Below are positions 16,894 through 25,252 of a stretch of 64,000 nucleotides of DNA, one piece after another (the first letter of the stretch is position 1; each line of letters begins with the position of its first letter). The DNA is taken from NCBI RefSeq assembly GCF_011634835.1, contig NZ_SIRP01000001.1, positions 3,777,748 to 3,841,747 on the forward strand, given 5' to 3'. The notes under the pieces are model-generated. The model made no database searches. It was given only the letters and a program-made list of their open reading frames with translations, and had not been told where the DNA came from. This stretch comes from Isoptericola sp. BMS4 (lineage in GTDB: Bacteria > Actinomycetota > Actinomycetes > Actinomycetales > Cellulomonadaceae). The position numbers and the translations under genes were made by a program.

Positions 16894-17514
16894 GTGCCCC
16901 GAGGGTTCACTGCCGAGGAACGCGCCCGCATCACCCGGGCGCTGCTCGACGCGGGCCGGAGCCTGTTCACCGACCGAGGCCTGCGCAAGACCTCCCTGGA
17001 CGAGCTGGTGGCCCCCGCCGGCATCGTGAAGAGCACGTTCTACCAGTTCTTCGACTCCAAGGAGTCGCTGTACCTGCAGCTCATGCTGGACGAGGCCGGT
17101 GCGGTCAAGGCCCAGGTCGTCGACCGTGCGCTGCTGTCCACCGACGACACCCGCGAGGCGCTGCGCCGGTTCCTGCACGCGACCGTGGACGTGCTGGAGA
17201 ACAACTCGCTGTGGCGACGGCTCGTCACCGACCCGGAGGAGCTGGGGGCGGTCGCCGCGCGCCTCGACCCGGAGCAGGTGGCCGCGCTGGGCGCCGACGA
17301 CCCGTCCGCCGCGCTCGTCGACTACGTGGCGGACCGGCAGCGGCGCGGCGAGCTGGTCGGCGACGACCCCGCCGTCGTCGTGGGCGCGCTGCAGTCCGTG
17401 CTGCTGCTCCCGCTGAACACGCAGCACCTGTCAGACACGTACCGCCAGAGCCTCGACCTGCTCGTCGACCTCGTCGCGACAGGACTCACCACCACCGAGG
17501 GAGACCGGACATGA
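16894..17514 (+). CDS. TetR/AcrR-family transcriptional regulator
   Basis: A 206-residue repressor. The N-terminal HTH is ITRALLDAGRSLFTDRGLRKTSLDELVAPAGIVKSTFYQFF (shown here by its ends ITRALLDAG and STFYQFFDSKESLY). The C-terminal helical ligand domain is unassigned. GTG start has GAGAGGAG upstream. The gene overlaps the monooxygenase gene by ATGA, so regulator and enzyme form one operon; the ligand may be the enzyme's substrate (inference). Confidence 0.92.
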   Translation: MPRGFTAEERARITRALLDAGRSLFTDRGLRKTSLDELVAPAGIVKSTFYQFFDSKESLYLQLMLDEAGAVKAQVVDRALLSTDDTREALRRFLHATVDVLENNSLWRRLVTDPEELGAVAARLDPEQVAALGADDPSAALVDYVADRQRRGELVGDDPAVVVGALQSVLLLPLNTQHLSDTYRQSLDLLVDLVATGLTTTEGDRT

Positions 17515-18692
17515 CCACGCACCACCGCCGGGCCGTCGTCGTCGGGGCCGGCATCGCCGGTCTGGCCACGGCGCTGCGCCTGGACCGCGCCGACTGGGAG
17601 GTCCTCGTCGTCGAGCGCGCCGCGGGGCGCCGCTCCGGCGGCTACGCCGTGACGTTCGCCGGGCAGGGGTACGACGCCGCCGAGCGCCTCGGCGTGCTCC
17701 CCCGGCTCGCCGAGCGGCACATCACCCCCGACCGCATGGACTACGTGCGGCCCGACGGCCGCACCCGCTTCTCGGTGCCGGGCCCCACCGTGCGGGCGAT
17801 GATGGGCAGCAGGTCGCTCAACATCCTCCGCGGGGACATCGAGGACGTGCTGTACACGGCCGTGACGGACGCCGCGTCCGGCCGCGTCGAGATCCGGTTC
17901 GGCAGCGGCATCGCCGACGTCCGGCAGGACCCGGACGGCGTGGACGTCACGCTGGACGACGGCACCGTCGAACGGGCGGCCCTGCTCGTCGGCGCGGACG
18001 GCCTCCACTCGACGACCCGGCGGCTCGTGTTCGGCCCCGAGGAGGACGTGCGCCTCGACCTGGACCACATGGTGGGCGTGTTCATGCTGGACCAGGTGCC
18101 CGACGGCGTCGAGCCGGGCGTGACGGCGTCGCTCACCGACACCGGGCGCACCCTGGCGGTCGTGAGCGTGGGGCCGGAGCGCGCCGTCGCGTTCTTCGGC
18201 TACCGGACCGACCACCCCCAGGACGAGCTCGCCGAGGGGCCGCGGGTGGCCCTCCCCCGCGCGTACGGCGACATGGGCTGGGTCGCACCTCAGGTGCTCG
18301 CCCAGCTCGACGGCGCCGAGTCCGTCTACTTCGACACCATCAGCCAGATGGTGGTCGACCGCTGGAGCCGTGGCCGGGTCGTGCTGCTGGGGGACGCCGC
18401 ATGGTGCGTCACCCTGTTCGCCGGGTACGGCTCGTCGCTGGCCGTCGCCGGCGCCGACGCCCTCGGCTCCGCGCTCGAACGCCACCCCGACGACCTGCCC
18501 ACCGCCCTGCACGAGTGGGAGGCCGAGATCCGCCCCGAGGCCGAGCGCAAGCAGCAGCTCGGCCGCCAGGTCAAGGGCCTGTACGCCCCCGCCGACCCCT
18601 TCCGGCTCTGGCTGCGCGACCTGCCGCTGCGCCTGGCGTCGTTCCGGCCCGTCTCCGCCCTGCTCCAGCGCCGCCTCCAGCTCACCTCATGA
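17511..18692 (+). CDS. FAD-dependent monooxygenase (PHBH-type)
   Basis: A 393-residue flavoprotein of the UbiH/TetX/aromatic hydroxylase family. The dinucleotide-binding motif is VVGAGIAGLATALRL (residues 11-25). The NAD(P)H/FAD motif is ALLVGADGLHSTTR, and the ribityl-binding GD motif is GRVVLLGDAAWCVTLFAGYGSS. NADPH-dependent hydroxylation of an aromatic or polyketide-like compound is likely; the substrate is unknown. It is bracketed by overlapping starts with its TetR regulator and a small zinc-finger gene. Confidence 0.9.
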   Translation: MTTHHRRAVVVGAGIAGLATALRLDRADWEVLVVERAAGRRSGGYAVTFAGQGYDAAERLGVLPRLAERHITPDRMDYVRPDGRTRFSVPGPTVRAMMGSRSLNILRGDIEDVLYTAVTDAASGRVEIRFGSGIADVRQDPDGVDVTLDDGTVERAALLVGADGLHSTTRRLVFGPEEDVRLDLDHMVGVFMLDQVPDGVEPGVTASLTDTGRTLAVVSVGPERAVAFFGYRTDHPQDELAEGPRVALPRAYGDMGWVAPQVLAQLDGAESVYFDTISQMVVDRWSRGRVVLLGDAAWCVTLFAGYGSSLAVAGADALGSALERHPDDLPTALHEWEAEIRPEAERKQQLGRQVKGLYAPADPFRLWLRDLPLRLASFRPVSALLQRRLQLTS

Positions 18693-19039
18693 GCCCCGCA
18701 CGCCCGCACAGACCGGCCCGCGCGACCGGGCCGGTCGTCCACGGCCCGACGGTCGACGAGCACACCCGCTGCGTCCACTACCGGACCGACCTGGACATCG
18801 TCGCGATCCGCGCCGCGTGCTGCGACACCTACTACCCCTGTCACCTGTGCCACGACCAGACCGCCGACCACGCCCTCCGGCCCTGGCCGGCCGGGGCGAG
18901 CGGCGAGCACGCCGTCCTCTGCGGCGCCTGCTGGACCGAGCTGACGATCGCCGCCTACACGAGCACCGACGCCTGCCCCCGCTGCGGCGCGGGCTTCAAC
19001 CCGCGCTGCGCCCTGCACCACCCCGTCTACTTCGGGTGA
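18689..19039 (+). CDS. CHY zinc-finger protein
   Basis: A 116-residue protein with the CHY-finger layout: RCVHYRTDLDIVAIRAACC, then CHLCHDQTADH, CGACWTEL and CPRCGAGFNPRCALHHPVYF. At least eight Cys/His are positioned for two or three zinc ions. The family occurs in eukaryotic PIRH2 and as stand-alone bacterial proteins; the bacterial role is unknown. It is the third gene of the TetR-monooxygenase operon (ATGA overlap), which suggests co-regulation, although CHY genes are also found alone. Confidence 0.88.
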   Translation: MSPARPHRPARATGPVVHGPTVDEHTRCVHYRTDLDIVAIRAACCDTYYPCHLCHDQTADHALRPWPAGASGEHAVLCGACWTELTIAAYTSTDACPRCGAGFNPRCALHHPVYFG

Positions 19040-19070
19040 GCTCCCGCGTCGGAGCATCGTGTCCGGGGGC

Positions 19071-19676
19071 TCAGCCGGTCGGGCGAAGTCCGGCGATGGC
19101 GGCGTCGACGGCCGCCGAGGCCAGCTCGGGGTCGGTGCCCGTCCTCGCCAGGAGCGCCGTCCCCTCGGCCAGGACGAGGAGCATGTGCGCCTGCGCCTCG
19201 GGGGACGACGCCACGGTGATCTCGCCGCGCTCCTGAGCCTGTCGGAGCGCCTCCGCCGTCAACCGGGCGAACCGGGAGAACGACTCCGCGACCAGCGCGG
19301 TCGCTTCGGCGTCCTGCGGCACGAGCTCGGCGACGGTGTTGCCCATCATGCAGCCGTGCGGGGCCCGGGGGTCGGAGGCCACCGCTCCGAGCTGCGCGGG
19401 CATGACCAGCACGTCGCGCAGCGCGGGGAGCAGCGGGACGCGCGCGAGCGCCGACCGCAGCGACTCCTCGTACTCGGACCAGTACAGCTTCACGGCCTCG
19501 AAGTAGAGCCGGCGCTTGTCCCCGAAGGCCGCATAGAGGCTCCCGCGCTCCAGGCCGACCTCGTCCACGAGCGCCTGGATCGACGTGCTGCCGTAGCCGG
19601 AGGCCCAGAAGACGTCGCGCGCGCTCCTGAGCGCGGCGGCCGGGTCGAATCCTCTGGGCCGTCCAGTCCTCGCCAT
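19071..19676 (-). CDS. TetR/AcrR-family transcriptional regulator
   Basis: A 201-residue repressor. HTH region: RGFDPAAALRSARDVFWASG, then SIQALVDEVGLERGSLYAAFGDKRRLY. The C-terminal domain (HGCMMGNTVAELVPQD, EARALRQAQERGEI-like segment) is of the TetR_C group found in YxaF/AcrR-like regulators of stress-responsive oxidoreductases. It is divergent from an SDR-quinone oxidoreductase pair, and a 46-bp palindrome begins 5 nt before its start codon, so it probably represses itself and that pair. Confidence 0.92.
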   Translation of the reverse strand: MARTGRPRGFDPAAALRSARDVFWASGYGSTSIQALVDEVGLERGSLYAAFGDKRRLYFEAVKLYWSEYEESLRSALARVPLLPALRDVLVMPAQLGAVASDPRAPHGCMMGNTVAELVPQDAEATALVAESFSRFARLTAEALRQAQERGEITVASSPEAQAHMLLVLAEGTALLARTGTDPELASAAVDAAIAGLRPTG

Positions 19677-19680
19677 GTGA

Positions 19681-19741
19681 CGACAGTACGGCTTCTTGAA
19701 TCGCCGTTCAAGAAGTCGTACTGTCGTACCGACTTCTTGAA
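19681..19741. promoter_or_regulatory. 46-bp palindromic operator plus third half-site in divergent promoter
   Basis: Positions 19681-19726 form a nearly perfect palindrome: CGACAGTACG outer arms, CTTCTTGAA/TTCAAGAAG inner arms and a 6-nt centre, with only one mismatch. A third CTTCTTGAA lies at 19733-19741. This arrangement suggests two or more TetR dimers binding cooperatively between the divergent TetR and SDR genes. Confidence 0.8.
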
Positions 19742-19844
19742 CGCCTGCATGGAAATCCGTGCGGGCGCCGCCGGGGAGCCACCGACCCGGTCATCGGGCT
19801 GCTCGCTCACGCCCGACGCCGCCACACCAGAGGGGACCGACAGC

Positions 19845-20660
19845 ATGAGAGACCTCCGCGCCTACGGCGCACACGCGATCGTCACCGGGGCGTCGTCCGG
19901 TATCGGCCGGCAGTTCGCCGAGCAGCTCGCCGCCGCTGGAATGAACGTCGTCCTGGTCGCCCGCAGGAAGGACCGCCTCGACGAGCTCGCCGCCGAGATC
20001 TCGGGCGAGCACGGCGTCGAGTGCCGGACCGTCGCGCTGGACCTGCTCGCCCACGGGGCGATCGACCAGCTCTCGCAGGAGGTCGCCGGACTCGATGTCG
20101 GGATCGTCGTCGCGAACGCCGGCATCTACTACGCCGGGCCCCTCGTGGACAACGCACTGGCGGACGAGCTGGACGTTCTCTCCCTCGACGCGGCGATACC
20201 GCTCCAGCTGGCGCACCGCTTCGGGCGCGAGTTCGTCCGCCGCCGGCGCGGCGCCCTCGTCCTCGTGTCCTCCAGCATCGCGGCCAGCCCGGTGCCGTAC
20301 GAGGCGAACTACGCGGCGGCGAAGGCGTACGTCCTCTCGCTCGGCCAGGCCCTGAGCCACGAGTGGAAGAAGGATGGCGTGGACGTGCTGGTGGTCTCCC
20401 CGGGGCCGACCCGGACCGAGGGGCTGGACAACGCCGTCGGCATCGACTTCAGCAAGCTGGGCGGAGCCACGATGGACCCCGCACAGGTCGCGCGCACCGC
20501 CCTCGACAACCTCGGCAGGCGCGTCCACGTCATCCCTGGCCTCAGGAACAAGCTTGCCGACGTCGCCGGTAAGTACCTCCTCCCGCGGTCGAGCTCGGTA
20601 TGGATGTACGGCCGGATCATCGAGCGGGCACTCACCGGCGGCACGGGCGGTGCCGCGTGA
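19845..20660 (+). CDS. short-chain dehydrogenase/reductase (SDR)
   Basis: A 271-residue classical SDR. Cofactor motif TGASSGIG (14-21), NAG motif at VVANAGIYY, catalytic Ser in VSSSIA and Tyr156/Lys160 in YAAAK. VVSPGPTRTEG is the post-catalytic PG motif. Sequence style (KDRLDELAAEIS, HVIPGLRNKLADVAGKYLLP) matches the membrane-associated DltE/YdfG-like subgroup often acting on acyl or keto substrates. ATG has GAGGGGACC upstream. It overlaps the next gene by GTGA; both lie behind the TetR palindrome. Confidence 0.93.
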   Translation: MRDLRAYGAHAIVTGASSGIGRQFAEQLAAAGMNVVLVARRKDRLDELAAEISGEHGVECRTVALDLLAHGAIDQLSQEVAGLDVGIVVANAGIYYAGPLVDNALADELDVLSLDAAIPLQLAHRFGREFVRRRRGALVLVSSSIAASPVPYEANYAAAKAYVLSLGQALSHEWKKDGVDVLVVSPGPTRTEGLDNAVGIDFSKLGGATMDPAQVARTALDNLGRRVHVIPGLRNKLADVAGKYLLPRSSSVWMYGRIIERALTGGTGGAA

Positions 20661-21583
20661 GCCGCGTCGTCCACCGGTCCGCCTTCGGCGGCCCGGAGGT
20701 GCTCGACGTGCGCGAGGTCCCCGACCCGCACGCCGGCCCCGGAGAGATCCGTCTCGCCGTCGGTGCGATCGGGCTGAACCCGATGGACCGGCAGATCGCG
20801 GCCTCGGCGCACCACGCGGCCAGGTTCGGCATCACCGGCCCGTCCGGCTTCGGCTGCGACCTCGCCGGCGTGGTCGACGAGGTCGGGCACGGGGTCACCG
20901 AGTTCGCGGAGGGCGACCGCGTCCACGGCGGCGTGCTCGTCGGCGCCGCCGCCGACCACGTGGTCCTGCGCGTGCCGCCGGCACCACCGCACCTGCTCGT
21001 GCCCACCCCGGACGGCATCGACGACGCCACCGCCGCGGCCCTGCCCACGCCAGGTCTGACGGCCCTCGCTGCCGTCGAGGCGATCCGGCCGGGACCTTCC
21101 GACGTCGTGCTGATCGGTGGCGCCGCCGGAGGCGTGGGTGTCCTCGCGGTCCAGCTCGCCCGGCTCGCCGGAGCCGAGGTGATCGGCACGGGCGCGCCAG
21201 GCACCTTCGACTTCCTGCGACGGCTCGGTGCGGCACCGGTCGCCTACGGCCCCGGCCTGTCGGAGCGGGTCCGCGAGACCGCGTCCGGCGGCATCACCGC
21301 CGCGATCGACCTGCACGGTGCGGAGACCGCCGAGGCCGCCCTCGCTCTGGGTGTTCCTGCGGCGCGCATCGCCACCGTCGCCTCCGAGCACCACCTGCCC
21401 GGCGTGCACGCCACCGGTGCTTGCGCGGCCGACCCCGCGTCTCTCGGGCGCCTCGCCGAGGCGGTCATCCGGGGCGACGTGACCGTTCCGATCGCCGCCC
21501 GGTTCCCCCTCAGCGAGATCCGCGACGCGGTCACCTTGCAGTCGTCTGGTCATGTCCATGGGAAGGTGATCGTCACACGCTGA
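20657..21583 (+). CDS. zinc-independent MDR/quinone oxidoreductase-like NADPH dehydrogenase
   Basis: A 308-residue medium-chain dehydrogenase. The GroES-like N-terminal domain (GGPEVLDVREVPDPHAGPGE, AIGLNPMDRQIA) precedes the Rossmann domain (VVLIGGAAGGVGVLAVQLARLAGA) and the C-terminal PIAARFPLSEIRDAV. The catalytic-zinc Cys/His set is absent, so it is a QOR-type reductase of quinones or enones. Co-expressed with the SDR; a role in electrophile or quinone detoxification under TetR control is inference. Confidence 0.9.
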   Translation: MSRVVHRSAFGGPEVLDVREVPDPHAGPGEIRLAVGAIGLNPMDRQIAASAHHAARFGITGPSGFGCDLAGVVDEVGHGVTEFAEGDRVHGGVLVGAAADHVVLRVPPAPPHLLVPTPDGIDDATAAALPTPGLTALAAVEAIRPGPSDVVLIGGAAGGVGVLAVQLARLAGAEVIGTGAPGTFDFLRRLGAAPVAYGPGLSERVRETASGGITAAIDLHGAETAEAALALGVPAARIATVASEHHLPGVHATGACAADPASLGRLAEAVIRGDVTVPIAARFPLSEIRDAVTLQSSGHVHGKVIVTR

Positions 21584-21599
21584 ACCGTCCCGACCCGAT

Positions 21600-21800
21600 G
21601 AGCTCCAGCTGATCGAGAGCTTCTGGTCGCGCATGCAGGCCGAGCTCCTGGACCGTCGCCGGTGGCGCACCTGTCTGGAACTTGCCAACACGATCGTCGA
21701 GCACCTCGAGATCTTCCACCACCGCCAGCGCCGGCACTCCGCGCTCGGATGGCTGACACCCGTAGAGTTCGAGGACACAGCAACGATCACCGTGGCCTAA
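21600..21800 (+). pseudogene. IS3-family transposase (OrfB) C-terminal remnant
   Basis: The frame reads ELQLIESFWSRMQAELLDR, RWRTCLELANTIVEHLEIFH and RQRRHSALGWLTPVEFE before TAA. This is the end of the integrase core of IS3-type transposases, with the catalytic-site Glu region (ESFWSRMQ) and the NRxRRHSALG tail. Nothing of the N-terminal part, OrfA or a clear left inverted repeat remains, and the fragment follows directly on the oxidoreductase stop codon. It marks an old insertion or recombination at the edge of the accessory stretch. Confidence 0.85.
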
Positions 21801-22019
21801 GTGTACTGACCCAGCAGTCTGGCTCCACGGAAGCCGGGGGCAGACCACGAGTCTCCAAGAGACCCAGGGCGATTCACGGCGCGCCCGGTCAACAGCTGGT
21901 TGTCCACCTTGCGGAAGCTGGGCCTCCCGATGCCGACGCTCTCACCCTGCTGGGCACCTGGGCATCGACGCCGACCGGGTGATCGCTGGGCCTGGGAAGT
22001 GGACCCGCCCTTCGAGGAC
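21801..22019. other. intergenic remnant without recognisable gene
   Basis: Between the transposase remnant and the next TetR gene I find no supported coding frame, RNA or repeat. The rightward frame SWLSTLRKLGLPMPTL...RWAWEVDPPFEDS is open but lacks a start and is not assigned. It probably belongs to material left by the insertion. Confidence 0.4.
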
Positions 22020-22703
22020 TCAGCCGCGCTGGCGGGCGATCGCAATACCGCTCGCACTGCCGCTTGTCGGGTGGGGTGACGCGTTGAGCAGGGGCAGCCA
22101 GATCAGGTCGACGATCTCGACGATGACGTCGACGGTGGTTCGGCCGGATCGCATCATCATCTCGTGGCGAAGCAGGTCGAGAGGGAGGCTCGCGATTCGG
22201 GGAGCTGCGGGAGGATGCCGCAGCTCGCCACGATCCAGCGCCCGTGCGAGCACGGCGTCGAAGGGCGCTTCCCGGCCGGCCATGCCGATCTTGTCACGGA
22301 GCTCGGTGAGGGTCGCGCCCGTGTCGCGGTAGTAGTCGGCGAGCTTCGCCCCCAGCACGGCGATGAGATCAGCGCGTTCGTCGTTGATCCGCTCCAGCAG
22401 CGTGATCGCGTCCGCGCGTAGCGAACCGGTATCGGGGACCTCGATCGGGGCCCAGAAACGGCGCAGCGCAGCTTCCAGCAGGAGGTGCCGTTGCGGCCAG
22501 CGTCGATACAGCACGGCGCGCGCCGTGCCCGCCGCCTTGGCGACTGCCTCGTAGGTCAGCCCCGAGTAGCCGTCGCGGACCACGATCGCCCATGCGGCCT
22601 GCAGCAGCGCCTCCTCCAGCTCGGCACCCCTTCGCCGGGTGGCCGGCCGGCCTTCCGCGCCTGCGGCGGCCTCGCCCGGCGACGGCGATCGATCAAGAGT
22701 CAC
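22020..22703 (-). CDS. TetR-family transcriptional regulator
   Basis: A 227-residue repressor. An N-terminal extension precedes the HTH (LLQAAWAIVVRDGYSGLTYE, AVAKAAGTARAVLYRRWPQR), and the C-terminal helix LIWLPLLN ends the ligand domain, as in TetR_C_11/16 members. GTG start has TAAGAT 6 nt upstream, consistent with a leaderless message. It is divergent from an alcohol-dehydrogenase-like gene and shares a palindromic intergenic site with it. Codon use here is visibly less GC-biased than in the flanks. Confidence 0.92.
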   Translation of the reverse strand: MTLDRSPSPGEAAAGAEGRPATRRRGAELEEALLQAAWAIVVRDGYSGLTYEAVAKAAGTARAVLYRRWPQRHLLLEAALRRFWAPIEVPDTGSLRADAITLLERINDERADLIAVLGAKLADYYRDTGATLTELRDKIGMAGREAPFDAVLARALDRGELRHPPAAPRIASLPLDLLRHEMMMRSGRTTVDVIVEIVDLIWLPLLNASPHPTSGSASGIAIARQRG

Positions 22704-22735
22704 TTGTGCATCTTATCGTCAGCGAGTACCGTGTT

Positions 22736-22759
22736 TTTAGATACACCTGTGTCTCTTAA
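22736..22759. promoter_or_regulatory. palindromic operator in divergent TetR/dehydrogenase promoter
   Basis: The sequence TTTAGATACACCTGTGTCTC and its flank are an imperfect palindrome: AGAtACAC and GTGTcTCT arms around a 2-nt centre. It ends just before the AAGGAG ribosome site of the dehydrogenase gene. Confidence 0.65.
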
Positions 22760-22767
22760 GGAGAATC

Positions 22768-23724
22768 ATGCCTCTCATCACCGCCGCCGTCGTGACGTCG
22801 TTCGACGAACCGCCTCGCCCCGCCCCGATCGAGGCTCCCGTCGCCGCAGCAGGGCAGGAGCTCGTCGACGTTCTCGCCGTCGGCATCCATCCCGCCACGC
22901 GCGGCACCGCGGCCGGAAAGCACTACACGAACACCAAGCGACCGCCCATCGTCGCCGGCATCGACGCAGTCGTGCGGCGCGGCGATGACAGTCTCGCCAT
23001 GGTGATGGCGCCTGAGAGCGGCACCCTGGCAGAACGCATCGCCGTCGATCCGAGCACCCTGATCCCCCTCCCGCAGCACGCCGATCCGGCGACTGTCGCA
23101 GCCACCATGAACCCGGCCCTGTCGCCATGGGTCGCCCTGCACGCCCGCGCCGGATTCCAACCGGGCCAGACGCTGATGGTGATCGGGGCAACCGGAAACG
23201 CCGGAGGAATGGCGGTGAAGGTCGGAAAGCTCATGGGAGCGTCTCGCGTCATCGCGGCCGGTCGCAACCAGAAGCGACTCGAGCAGCTCCTGGCCGAGGG
23301 CGCGGACGACATCGTCACGCTCACCGAGGACGCCGAGCAGACCGCCGCGTCCTTCGCGGCCACCGCGGCCGATGTCGACGTCGTCCTGGACTACGTCTGG
23401 GGAGCGACGACCGAGAACGCCATCGCGGCGATCGACGCGGCGCGCACCGACCATGTGAAGGTACTCGACTGGCTGCAGATGGGCGGCATGGGCGGCACGG
23501 CGATCACGCTGGACGGGCATCTGTTCCGCCATAACGCTCTTCGCATCAGTGGCAGCGGGTTCGGCTCGGTCCCGATGGGACGAGCCGACCTCGCCGGGTT
23601 GGCCGCCGCGATCACGCGCGGCGATCTCGTCGTCAGGCCGCGCCCCGTCCCCCTCGCCGATGTCGAAGCCGCGTGGGCGCACGACGACGCCCGGGGCGAA
23701 CGCACCGTGATCATGGTCGCGTAG
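22768..23724 (+). CDS. zinc-independent alcohol dehydrogenase-like NADP oxidoreductase (MDR superfamily)
   Basis: A 318-residue MDR protein. GroES-like N-terminus (VGIHPATRGTAAGKHYTN, PPIVAGIDAVVRR), Rossmann fold with GATGNAGGMAVKVGKLMG, AAGRNQKRLEQLLAEGADDI, and the C-terminus PRPVPLADVEAAW. No zinc ligands are evident, so it is a QOR/enoyl-reductase-like enzyme of unknown substrate. AAGGAG lies 4 nt before the ATG. Controlled, by position, by the divergent TetR gene. Confidence 0.9.
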   Translation: MPLITAAVVTSFDEPPRPAPIEAPVAAAGQELVDVLAVGIHPATRGTAAGKHYTNTKRPPIVAGIDAVVRRGDDSLAMVMAPESGTLAERIAVDPSTLIPLPQHADPATVAATMNPALSPWVALHARAGFQPGQTLMVIGATGNAGGMAVKVGKLMGASRVIAAGRNQKRLEQLLAEGADDIVTLTEDAEQTAASFAATAADVDVVLDYVWGATTENAIAAIDAARTDHVKVLDWLQMGGMGGTAITLDGHLFRHNALRISGSGFGSVPMGRADLAGLAAAITRGDLVVRPRPVPLADVEAAWAHDDARGERTVIMVA

Positions 23725-23837
23725 AACGACGGGAAGCGCGCGGCGCGTCACTGCCGCGGCGAGGACGCAGCCGCGGAAATCGGCGATCGGAGACCGACGT
23801 GCGGCCCCATCCCACGAGCAGCGGCCGGCCGCTACCT

Positions 23838-23868
23838 GAAGCGGAACCGGATAATCAGATTCCGCTTC
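23838..23868. promoter_or_regulatory. operator upstream of third TetR gene
   Basis: GAAGCGGAA and TTCCGCTTC are perfect 9-nt arms separated by 13 nt and lie 18 nt before the TetR start. This is probably an autoregulatory site. Confidence 0.7.
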
Positions 23869-23885
23869 GTAGTAGTCTCGTCTCC

Positions 23886-24530
23886 GTGAGCACACAGTCA
23901 CCACGCGGGCCGCGCGCCGATGCCGAGCGCAATCGTCTCCGCATCATCGGCGCCGCTGCTCGCGTCTTCGCCGAACGCGGATCAGAAGCCGGACTGAACC
24001 ACATCGCCCGGGCTGCCGGGGTCGGCGTCGGCACGGTGTACCGGAACTTCTCGGACAAGGACGCGATTCTCGACGTGCTGCTCGACGAGAAGCTCGACGC
24101 TCTCGTCGCGCTCGCCCATGGCGCGGCCAAGGTCGAGGACGCTGGCGCGGCGGTCCGAGACCTGATGTTCGGCGTCATGACGATGCGCGCCTCCGACCGT
24201 GGGCTCGACGCCGTTCTTGCCGAACCCGGGCGGAGGAGTCGCTTCAGCGCAGCCCTGGAGGAGCACTTCGTCCCCCTGGCGCGCGCGCTCGTTGAGCAGG
24301 CGATCGCGGCCGGCGAGCTCCGGCCGGACTTCCGCGCGGAGGAGATCTGCCTCCTGGGCTACATGGTGGGCGCGGTCGCCGACATCACCCGCGACTCAGA
24401 TCCCGGCGTCTGGGAACGCTACGCCCGGCTGATCATCGACGGCACCCGCCCCGGTGCGCACAACCTCCCGCTCACCCCGGCAGCGCTGTCCTTCGCCGAC
24501 AGCATGACGGCTCTCGGCCGCGCCGGCTGA
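23886..24530 (+). CDS. TetR-family transcriptional regulator
   Basis: A 214-residue repressor of the SACE_7040-like C-domain type. HTH: RLRIIGAAARVFAERGSEAG, then IARAAGVGVGTVYRNFSDKD. The effector domain contains HFVPLARALVEQAIAAGELR and CLLGYMVGAVADI. GTG was chosen because it immediately follows the palindromic operator and gives the normal family length. It is followed, 38 nt on, by a metallo-beta-lactamase-fold gene in the same direction, which is its likely target. Confidence 0.92.
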   Translation: MSTQSPRGPRADAERNRLRIIGAAARVFAERGSEAGLNHIARAAGVGVGTVYRNFSDKDAILDVLLDEKLDALVALAHGAAKVEDAGAAVRDLMFGVMTMRASDRGLDAVLAEPGRRSRFSAALEEHFVPLARALVEQAIAAGELRPDFRAEEICLLGYMVGAVADITRDSDPGVWERYARLIIDGTRPGAHNLPLTPAALSFADSMTALGRAG

Positions 24531-24568
24531 CAAGACCCTTCACCCGGGCTCCCCCGCATCGAAGAGCC

Positions 24569-25252
24569 ATGAGAACGGATCGGACGATGAACACTCCCCA
24601 CAGCCGCCCGCTGACCACCCTTACCGCAGGCCTGCTCGCCACCCCGACGGCGCGTCTGCCGTACCAGCACGACGTGCTGCTGCGGTCGTTCATCCTCGAA
24701 CGTCCCACCGGCAACGTCGTCGTCTACAACTCCCCGGGCGTGACCGAATCAGCCGACTCCATCCGCGCCCTCGGCGGTGCGAGCCGGCTGCTGGTCAATC
24801 ACGCCCATGAAGCCATGTACGGCGCACCAGAGCTCGATGTTCCCGTCTACGTCCACGAGCGCGACCACGCTGAGGTCAGTCGATCGCTGCCGGTGGCGGG
24901 GACCTTCGCCGAGCGACACATGATCGGAGACGATCTCCAAGTCATCCCTACCCCGGGCCACACGCCCGGCACCACCAGCTACCTGTGGAACAACGGCGAC
25001 CGACGGTTTCTGTTCACCGGAGACTTCATCTGGATCGAACACGGCGAGTGGAAGGCCGTCGTCCTCGACGAGACTCTCCGCCCCACCTACCTCGAGAGCC
25101 TTCGACTCGTTCGAGATCTCGACTTCGACGTCCTGGTGCCGTGGGGTGCCACGGAGGACAGTCCCCCGTACGGGCTCATCAACTCGCGCGACGAGATCCG
25201 TCAACGCGTCGGCGCGATCATCGCCCGGGTACAGGCCGGCGACAACCGCTGA
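24569..25252 (+). CDS. metallo-beta-lactamase-fold hydrolase with incomplete metal motif
   Basis: A 227-residue protein. The MBL fold is shown by ERPTGNVVVYNSPGVTESA, IPTPGHTPGTTSYLWNNG, FLFTGDFIW and the closing DFDVLVPWGATEDSPPYG. The first metal motif is NHAHEAMYG (residues 77-85) instead of HxHxDH: the two His are present but the Asp-His pair is not, so a binuclear zinc site is doubtful. The third His (PGHTPG) and bridging Asp (TGDF) remain. The start may be ATG 24569 or 24587. Function is unknown; co-regulation with the TetR gene is inferred. Confidence 0.82.
   Translation: MRTDRTMNTPHSRPLTTLTAGLLATPTARLPYQHDVLLRSFILERPTGNVVVYNSPGVTESADSIRALGGASRLLVNHAHEAMYGAPELDVPVYVHERDHAEVSRSLPVAGTFAERHMIGDDLQVIPTPGHTPGTTSYLWNNGDRRFLFTGDFIWIEHGEWKAVVLDETLRPTYLESLRLVRDLDFDVLVPWGATEDSPPYGLINSRDEIRQRVGAIIARVQAGDNR

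Noticed and set aside
21797-22057. 86-codon leftward frame beside the IS3-type remnant
   Set aside because: No ribosome site, no recognisable family, and it overlaps the end of the TetR gene on the same strand; probably noncoding remnant DNA.
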